This document shows, piece by piece, positions 57,159 to 64,000 of a stretch of DNA of 64,000 nucleotides. The DNA is from Rhodosporidiobolus odoratus. Its lineage: Eukaryota > Basidiomycota > Microbotryomycetes > Sporidiobolales > Sporidiobolaceae. Position 1 is the first letter of the stretch. Each line of letters begins with the position of its first letter. The notes under the pieces are model-generated. The model did not search any database and was not told the origin of the DNA. It saw only the letters and a program-made list of their open reading frames with translations. Location of the stretch: the NCBI GenBank assembly GCA_034387635.1, contig JAOANU010000005.1, positions 1,178,001-1,242,000 of the forward strand. The letters are read 5' to 3'. The position numbers were made by a program, and so were the translations under genes.

Positions 57159-57593
57159 AGCTGCGGAGGAAGGCGGGGTGAGGGAGGGAAGAGGAAAAAA
57201 GGTGAGGGTGCGAGAAGGGATCTCGGTGCGGAGTTCTGAGTTGTCTACGGGAAGGCGTTTGCAGTGTAAGAGCTCTGCTGGTCAAGTCTGAGGCAGGGTG
57301 CGAGGCTGGGCTGCGAGGAAGAAGAAACCGCGACGGCGGTGCTGGTGCAGTGCGACGAGCAGGAAGTCGTCGTTTGTCGGTGCTGATTGTGCGGCTTCCA
57401 CAGTAATATCAGAGAGGCTCTGGTGTCTGTAGACGGGCTCTCCAATCTCAGAACGAAAAGCGAGAGCCGATGCAATGAACTCAAGAGGGATTCGCTGATT
57501 CTTCGATTCCTCGCAACCACCAGCACACACCACACTGTGAGTTGACTAGATCGTGTTTGTGAGGCTACAAGCTCACCCTTTTACCCCACACAG
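57159..57593. promoter_or_regulatory. Divergent promoter region
   Basis: A 435-bp spacer between divergent starts of the Zn2Cys6 factor and the mitochondrial-type gene. No specific site recognised. Confidence 0.4.
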
Positions 57594-58643
57594 ATGTCGC
57601 TCTTCCGCGCCGCGTCCAGGGCTGTCGTTCCCTCTTGCCAAACCTCAACTTCATCAATCTTAATTCGCCCACTTTCGACACAGCAATCTGAGCAACCACC
57701 CCAGCCCGAGGCTCAAAGCACTCACATCACTCAGCGCACAGCCCGACCGCGCACTCTCAAGCAAGTCTCGGAGCAAGGAGGTGCAACCGCCAAACTCGTC
57801 GCTCTCGCCGTTTCAAACACCGCGCAGCGTGAACCCGCTCGCAATGCCTTGGCAGGTCAACACAGGCCATTCCCACCGAGACAGCAGCAGCAGAGGTCGG
57901 GAGACGGATCCGCTTCTGCTTCCTCCTCCGCCGGTGGACCTCTCGACTTCAGCTCTTCGCGCCCTCCCTCCCCCCGCAGACCTCGTCAGTCCGCCGCCGT
58001 AGACAGCACACTCCTCGAGGGCGCGCCCGTCGCTACTGGCGAAACTGCCCCGTCTACACGCGGACCACGTCGTTCTTTCAACCGTCAACCCACCACCGGC
58101 CTCGGCGCCGCCCTCGCCTCACGCCGTTCCAACGTCTCCGAGGAAGCTCGCTCTCTCCTCGACCGCGCCGCTCCCTCGTTCCGCAACCGCCCCGGCGCCC
58201 CTAACGCCGGTCCAGGAGGAGGAGCAGGAGCTCGTAAACCTCGCGGACCTGCCCGTCCTAAACAACCTCGTCGTGATCGTCCTTCGGCCGCTTCTTCGCA
58301 CAACTTCTCGCAAGCGGACATGTCTCCCCTCGATGTGCCCTCTACCGTTCACCTTGGCAGGGTCAACCTCTCTCAACTGTTGAGGGCCAATTCGGTGGAA
58401 AAGGCGGCCCAGGTCAAGGAGGCGGTTGGGGCTGTTGTGGATGTGAACGCGGAGAAGCAGGAAGATCGTGAGAGGGCGAGGTTGGTGCTTGGTGGGGACT
58501 ATTCGATCTGGACAGAGGCCGGGAAGAAGGTTGCGGCTGGAGGCAAGGCGCTCGAGCATGCGAGGGGGATCTTGGCGCTTAACCCGAGTGTCGGCATGGC
58601 GGGCAGGCAGGCGCTCTTGAGCAAGGTCAAGGAGGCGTTGTAG
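57594..58643 (+). CDS. Probable mitochondrial protein of unknown function
   Basis: A single uninterrupted exon of 349 codons, unusual beside its intron-rich neighbours. The N-terminus MSLFRAASRAVVPSCQTSTS with SILIRPLSTQQ has the Arg/Ser/Ala composition of a mitochondrial presequence. The centre is a long disordered Arg/Pro/Gly-rich stretch. The C-terminal 110 residues look folded: MSPLDVPSTVHLGRVNLSQL, KAAQVKEAVGAVVDVNAEKQ, RARLVLGGDYSIWTEAG and ARGILALNPSVGMAGRQALL. Basic, disordered and mitochondrial features would suit a mitoribosome-associated factor, but I do not recognise the family. The ATG follows an AG-rich CACACAG context. Stop at 58641-58643. Confidence 0.7.
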   Translation: MSLFRAASRAVVPSCQTSTSSILIRPLSTQQSEQPPQPEAQSTHITQRTARPRTLKQVSEQGGATAKLVALAVSNTAQREPARNALAGQHRPFPPRQQQQRSGDGSASASSSAGGPLDFSSSRPPSPRRPRQSAAVDSTLLEGAPVATGETAPSTRGPRRSFNRQPTTGLGAALASRRSNVSEEARSLLDRAAPSFRNRPGAPNAGPGGGAGARKPRGPARPKQPRRDRPSAASSHNFSQADMSPLDVPSTVHLGRVNLSQLLRANSVEKAAQVKEAVGAVVDVNAEKQEDRERARLVLGGDYSIWTEAGKKVAAGGKALEHARGILALNPSVGMAGRQALLSKVKEAL

Positions 58644-59015
58644 GGTCTCGGCAAACTTTTGTCCACTTTTCCCTTGCGTCGTGGGTCTTTCGGCTGCTGT
58701 GCTTTGAGACTCGTAGCTCTTCGTTCACTCCCGCATACCTCCTTTCGAAGAAGAGGGAGCGATAACATAACGTAGGATTCCCACGGCTAAGAGAGAGAGA
58801 AGAAAGAAGGGTAAGGGGTCAAGACCGGCGGATACAGGGAGAAAAGCACACGAGGCAAAGTAAATGAGAAACACATGAATGATGAGGATGAGGTGAGGGG
58901 GGTATACGGCGAGCAGTCAATGGATAGAGCGGCGATATTAAGGAATAAGGGCAGGGCGAGATGCGGTCAAGAGAAAGAGTGAAGGCGGTGCTGCATCCGA
59001 AGAAGCAGATGCACC
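58644..59015. other. Convergent spacer
   Basis: 3' regions of the mitochondrial-type gene and SHO1. No gene seen. Confidence 0.45.
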
Positions 59016-60567
59016 CTAGAGGATCTGCAGGTAATTGCTGGGTGCGATACCGCGAGTCCCGTCGCTCTTGCGAGCTTGCCACCACTTGCCAGAGTTGTCG
59101 AGAATGTCGAGCATCTCACTCTTGGCAAACGAGATCTCGTTGGGGTCATCCGGCGAGGCAGAGTCTGCACATCTCGCATCGGTCAGTACGTTACGAGAGG
59201 TGACAAGGTGGAAGGCAGGAATAAGCGCACAAGAATAGAGCGCCCTAGCCTTGATCACCGTTCCCGTATACTCCGGCGCAATCCCCTGTCCGCCCATCAA
59301 ACTCGGTGCCGTCCCACCCGGGCTCTGCTCCATCTGCAGGTCCTGCACACTGATGCTCGCCGGTCCAACCATGTGACTTCCCGCGACGCTACCCGGACCT
59401 TTCATGCCCGTGCCATTTCCGACGCCGTGGTAGTTTTGGTACGAGACGGCGCTGCCGGGTCCGGCCATGCCGAGTTGGGAGGCATTGCGGCCGTTGGCGC
59501 CAATGCGGTGGGAGAGGGAGCCGTTCGCGGAGGAGCGCGAGGAGAAGTGGATGGAAGAGCCGATGTCGAAGACGGAGGCGAACCAGGCGTCGTCGGAAGA
59601 GGTGAAGTAGAGGATCCAAAGAATCTGCGCGATACAATCTCATCAGGCAAATGCACTCGTTGAAAGGAGAAGAAGACCCACGTCGACGATGGCCAGCATG
59701 AGCCAGCCGGCACCGATAGCAAGCTGGAACGATGTGTCTGCGAAGATGCCGGAGCTGCGGGACGAGGGGTCAGGCCCGCTTCGTACGGATCCTAAGGAGG
59801 AGCGAAAATCACTTGGTACCGATCGCCGCGAGGACAAGTGCGACGGCGAGGAAGATGGAAAGCTGCACGCGAGACAAAGACGATCAGAAATGGCTCCTCC
59901 GTCTCACGTCATGCCTCTGACGCACCTGGAAGCGGTCGGCCCCAACGCTGTCGGTAGCGAGCGTAACAATCACGCCGATGTTGATGAAGAGTTGCAGGAA
60001 GATGCCTGAAAGAACCGAAGGAAGAAAACCGCCGAGGTGGGGAAGCGGGAACAGGTCAGCGTCGTACCCTCACTTTCTCCGTCGTGTCGCGTGAAGGGTG
60101 TACAGGACGTACCGAACCATGGCACTCCAACAGCGGAACCCGAGTGACCTTCTTCATGGTCTGCAGGTAATAGCACCGACCCGTTAGTACTTTTCCTCCC
60201 TTTTGCTGCAGCCCTCGGGTCTCCTCGCTCAACGACAAAACGGACATTTAGACTCGAGCACAATCTCTGTAGTAAGGAACGAAGGGAAGGCAAGAGTCAG
60301 CACCGTAGAACGCTAGCCTTTGCCATCCCACCTGTTTCATCTCTCGGCACAGACGAGAGAATCGAACGACTCACGTCCGATAAAAGCCGTGAGCCAACCA
60401 GCGGTAGCGACGAGAAGAGTGAGAAGAAATCCCGGGTGCGAGAGCCTGTACAGAGGGTCAGACAGCGAGGAAACGATATGAGCGAATTTGAGAACCGGAC
60501 GGGGTGGTGAATGGGGAGGGATTAGGAGGACATACACTGGACCAATGTTGAAGCCACCTCTAGGCAT
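59016..60567 (-). CDS. SHO1: Sho1 osmosensor, four-helix membrane protein with SH3 domain
   Basis: Start [10 protein letters not shown]. Introns separate four membrane segments: [40 protein letters not shown] (followed by ADRFQ), [17 protein letters not shown] and [17 protein letters not shown] joined to [17 protein letters not shown]. The cytoplasmic linker contains [20 protein letters not shown] and a Gly/Met-rich stretch. The C-terminal SH3 domain reads [20 protein letters not shown] (across an intron near 59240-59166), [20 protein letters not shown] and [17 protein letters not shown], with all the usual ALYxY, DPNEISF, WWxA and GxxPSNY landmarks. The stop is at 59016-59018. Sho1 feeds the HOG MAP-kinase pathway by recruiting Pbs2. 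Identification is secure. Size is in the usual range of about 300-330 residues. Confidence 0.93.
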
Positions 60568-61021
60568 GTCCAGCAGGTGCTTCCTGAGCGTGTATAGGGT
60601 GTAGTACGAGTTGTGTTGGTAGAGAAAGGGAAAGGGGCTGGCAACTTGAATCGGAGCCCAGACAGTTCAAAGATCTACAACTGCCAACGAGGGATCAGAT
60701 GGACGAACGAGTGACTCTGGGTGCGCGAGGAACACACAGCAAGCTATCGACACGACAGCGAAAGCGAGAGAGAGAGAGTCGACAGGACAGCTCGTCTTGA
60801 GCAGAGGAAACCCAATTTAAAGGCTCGACGTCGCCCATTCCAAGACACTTTCCCCATCCAGCCAGTAACTCTTACCTCTTTTGGAAACCACACTCGACAG
60901 CAAGTCCCAGCCGGAATCACTGCTGTCCGAGGAAGCCGAACAATGAACCGGGATGAATGAGCGAGCGAAAACGAGAAAAGATCGCTTTCCTTCCAGGTTA
61001 CTTCGAGCTGCCTCATTCCAG
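60568..61021. other. SHO1 upstream region
   Basis: Contains the SHO1 promoter and the SPB4 3' end. A GA-dinucleotide run lies near 60764-60777. No gene seen. Confidence 0.45.
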
Positions 61022-63793
61022 CTAATCCAAGCCTTCAAACGTCGCTCCCGACATCCCGCCCGTAGCCGCTGATGGCGCCCCCTTCTCCTTCCTCCCTCTA
61101 CACGTCATTTTCCTCTGCTTCTTCGCCCTCGCCAGCTCTTCCTTCCAATCCTGCTCCGCCTCTCCATCATCTTCCCTGTCCGCAGGCCCACCCGCTTCAC
61201 CACCGTCAACCTGAAACGCACCCTGCCGATCCGCAGCCACGGCCGCATGCTTCGCCTTAGTCTTCGCAACCCGTTTCGCTCGCCTCGCCGCCTTTTTTGC
61301 CTCGACATCATCCTTGGCCGACCACGACTTGTTCTTCTCCGCCTTCTTTGGCTTCTTGGCTGCCTGCCGGTCGTCGTCGGCGCCGTCGCCCTCGTTGTCG
61401 TTGGCAGCGGCTTCGGCTCGGGCTCGTTTGCGAGATTCAGCGGCGGCATGCTTTTCCTTCAAGACGGCCACTTCCTTCTTGCGTTGCTTCTCGCGAACCT
61501 TCTCGGCGTAGGCGTAGGTGTCCCACTGTGGACGTGTGCGCGTGGTTAGCCTCGTCGTCCAGACGAATGAGGCATCCAGAGTGGAGGAAGAAAGCGCACG
61601 TCAATCTCCTCATCTCGCCATCGCTCCTGCACGTCCTTCTCCTTGCCCTTGAGCTCCGGCATCTTCGGCATCCGGAGCAGGCCAAATGACTGAGCAAGCC
61701 CGATGAGGTCGAGATCTTGCAGGCGGAAGAGGAACGACGCTTCGTGCTTGGTGTAGGAGCGGATGGAAGAGACGAAGGCTTTCAGGCTCTGTAGTCCAAG
61801 AAGTAAGTATCGGACCTTCGGAGAATATCGGCAGAAGAGGAGTAGCGTACTCGGTCGTGCAAGTCCCGATCCTTGAGCAAAGCCTTCCTAAACTCGCCCA
61901 ACAATCCCTCAGCTTCCTTCGCCAACGTCGACTCCGGCTCCATTGACCCATACTCAAATCTTTGCAAGGGAATCTTTCGAACAGCGAGGAAGTCTGCACG
62001 TCGACCCGGGCACGGTCAATGTTAGCTGTGAACTCCCCGGAGAGCGTGGAAGCATGGCAAAAGTCCGGCAACAAACGTACCGACATACCCCTCCTCCCTC
62101 CCCTCGTTCAGCATAACCACCGCCTTTCCCCTCCGTCCCGCCCTTGCAGTCCTCCCCACCCGATGTCCAAACACCCTCGGATCAACCGGCGGATCAACCT
62201 GCACCACCACATCCACATCCGGGAGGTCGAGCCCGCGAGCGGCGACGTCTGTGCAGAGAAGTACGCCAGGGGTCGTCGCGGGGAGGGAGGTGAAGGCGGC
62301 GTAGGTTGAGGAACGACGGTTTGGGGCTTGTTGGCCGTGTAGGGAGTGGAGGGAGAAGCCGGCCGAGGTGAGAGAGGGGAGGGAAGAGAGGACCTGCGTA
62401 GGATACACAGATACTGTCAGCTCAGTTACGACGATAGGCGTCAGAGGGAGAGAGGGGCGCACGCACCTTGTAAAAATAGTCGACCCCAGCACAGGTCGAA
62501 AAGTAGACAATGAATTTGCGAGCGCCTTCGCCTTCATCCTGATCGGTGAACGCTTCCTGATGCAGGATACGGAAGAGCATGGCCATGCGCTCTGCTGGTG
62601 AGCACACGACGTAACCGTTTTGCAGTCTGATCGGCGAAACGAGGGTTAGTTCGGTGCTGAGAAACCGGCAAGGGAACCAACGCACAAAGCCGGAACCTTC
62701 CTGTCCCCTGACGTGCCAGCAACTCCTGTACCCTTGGCTGCAATCTTGGCCTCGACCCTGACAACAACCCTGACCGGGTTCCGCATACCAACCCGCACAA
62801 GCTGGCTCAGCGCATCAGACATGGTAGCGGAGAAGAGACCCGTGCGACGTTGCTTGGGGAAGTGTTCGAGTAGGCGAGTGAGAGTTGGAGTAAAGCCGAG
62901 ATCGAGCAAGCTATGTTGCAAGGAAGGTGAACACGAGGTGGAAGTGCTCGGGAAGGCAGGGCGTACCGATCAGCCTCGTCCATGACAAGCACCTCGAGCG
63001 ACTTGCAATCTCCCACACCCACGCCGCTCGACTTCCGGACCGCGCTGCCCTTTCCCTTCTTATTCAGGGCGACACTGCTGCTACCGAGCAAGAATTCCTC
63101 GAGCCGTCCGGGTGTGCCTACGAGAATGTCGGCGCCCGACTCGAAGAACGCCTTTTTGTCATCTTGAAGGGAGTTGCCGCCAATCAGCAGGAGTGCGGGA
63201 GCGAGAGGAGGAGTAGCAGGCGGTGGAGGGGCGGAAGAAGTGGATGGGTCTGAAGGGTCGGTAGCGGAGGGTTGAGCATCGATGAAGTGCTGGAAGACGG
63301 AATGGATCTGGATGGCCAGCTCGCTGCAAGAGGGAAAGACTCAGCGTAAAAGTTCGTGGGCAAGAAGAAAAGGTGCAAACCGAGTAGGAGCAATCACGAC
63401 GGCGCCAACCTCCCTCTTGCCGAGCGGTCTATCCCGTCTCAGCAGCTTTTCCAGCACGGGAATGACGAAGGACAGAGTCTTGCCAGAACCGGTTACGGCC
63501 TGCAAAAGTCGAGTTCAGCTGATTCTCCTGCAGAAAAGCGAAATCGACGTACCTCAACGACTAGGTCCTTGTGCTGCATAAAGAGGGGGATTGTACTAGC
63601 TTGCACTGGAGTCATCTGCTCGAAGCCCATGTCCCTTACGACGGCTGCTCTGCGGTATTGAGACAAGGTGAGCTTAAAAGTTCCGAGGCGGTGTAAGCGA
63701 CAGCGAGACTCACATCCAGGGAGTCAAAGGAGGGTTGATGCGAGACCATGGTCCAGCGTAAGAAGGTGCAGCTGCTAATCTATCGGAGGCCAT
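61022..63793 (-). CDS. SPB4: DEAD-box rRNA helicase Spb4/DDX55
   Basis: Start [20 protein letters not shown]. The Q motif is [18 protein letters not shown]. The remaining motifs are [20 protein letters not shown] (I), [16 protein letters not shown] (Ia), [11 protein letters not shown] (Ib), [20 protein letters not shown] (II, joined over an intron), [10 protein letters not shown] (III), [19 protein letters not shown] (IV), [20 protein letters not shown] (V) and [20 protein letters not shown] (VI). The Spb4-type C-terminal region follows, with [20 protein letters not shown] and [21 protein letters not shown] Lys/Arg/Glu-rich tail ends SGATFEGLD at 61022-61024. A Ser/Pro insert of about 20 residues lies between motifs Ia and Ib (63.18-63.26 kb). 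Spb4 acts in 60S subunit assembly in the nucleolus. About seven introns; all helicase motifs intact. Confidence 0.94.
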
Positions 63794-64000
63794 TTGAGCG
63801 AGAACAGCCGGCGGAGATTCGACGAAGGACGAACGTTCGACGAACTCGCTGGTTGCGCTCCCCTACTTCATCACCCGGCTGCTAAGTGCCCTCGTTAGGC
63901 TGTCAGGCTGATAGCGCTTCAGCAACCGCCGTACCACTGCCTCGCTCGCCTTCCATCGACCCGACGACTCGTCACTGTTCCTCCTCAGCATATATCGCCA

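Noticed and set aside
1..64000. tRNA genes, rRNA and CRISPR arrays
   Set aside because: I looked for B-box-like GGTTCGANTCC strings and regular short repeats and saw none that hold up; a covariance-model scan was not possible here.

Overview
The window is nuclear DNA of a fungus, most likely a GC-rich basidiomycete yeast; Pucciniomycotina/Microbotryomycetes is an inference from style, not from a marker gene. Genes are tightly packed on both strands. Most are cut by many short introns (about 40-130 bp, GTRNGT donors, pyrimidine-rich acceptors). The products are eukaryotic and fungal: Vps15, an Atg14/Vps38-family protein, Maf1, Mot1, Sho1, Spb4, an oxaloacetate carrier and a Zn2Cys6 factor. I saw no rRNA, tRNA, CRISPR array or autonomous transposon. 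Exon joins were worked out by eye, so gene ends are firmer than every internal splice site.

Layout. 0-1.3 kb: C-terminal part of a family 2 glycosyltransferase (+). 2.1-10.6 kb: an Atg14/Vps38-family gene (-) and VPS15 (+), head to head about 110 bp apart; both products belong to the Vps34 PI3-kinase complex. 11.1-19.1 kb: Cys3/MetR-like bZIP factor (-), OAC1-like carrier (-), Scn1-like TatD hydrolase (+), coiled-coil protein (-), MAF1 (-). 19.1-22.4 kb: gene-poor, with one unrecognised small gene (-). 22.4-29.2 kb: DMPK/ROCK-like AGC kinase (+), an aquaporin locus carrying in-frame stops (-), a second TatD hydrolase (-). 29.3-37.4 kb: MOT1 (+) and an INO80F-like subunit (+). 37.4-41.5 kb: sparse region with a GNAT acetyltransferase (+) bracketed by two direct copies of a 0.22-kb repeat. 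41.5-47 kb: secreted EF-hand nucleobindin-like protein (-), LAMTOR2-like roadblock protein (+), clearly broken serine carboxypeptidase pseudogene (-). 47.4-55.6 kb: large single-pass membrane protein (+) and a Ubp9/USP12-type deubiquitinase (+). 56-64 kb: small Zn2Cys6 factor (-), mitochondrial-looking unknown protein (+), osmosensor SHO1 (-), rRNA helicase SPB4 (-).

Functional threads. Vps15, the Atg14-like protein, the LAMTOR2-like protein and Maf1 all act in nutrient sensing, autophagy or TORC1 output. Only the Vps15/Atg14 pair is physically coupled enough to suggest shared control. The most notable items are that divergent pair, a perfect Atg8-interacting-type motif at the extreme C-terminus of the Atg14-like protein, two membrane/secretory-pathway genes in decay (aquaporin, carboxypeptidase), and the 0.22-kb duplicated sequence.
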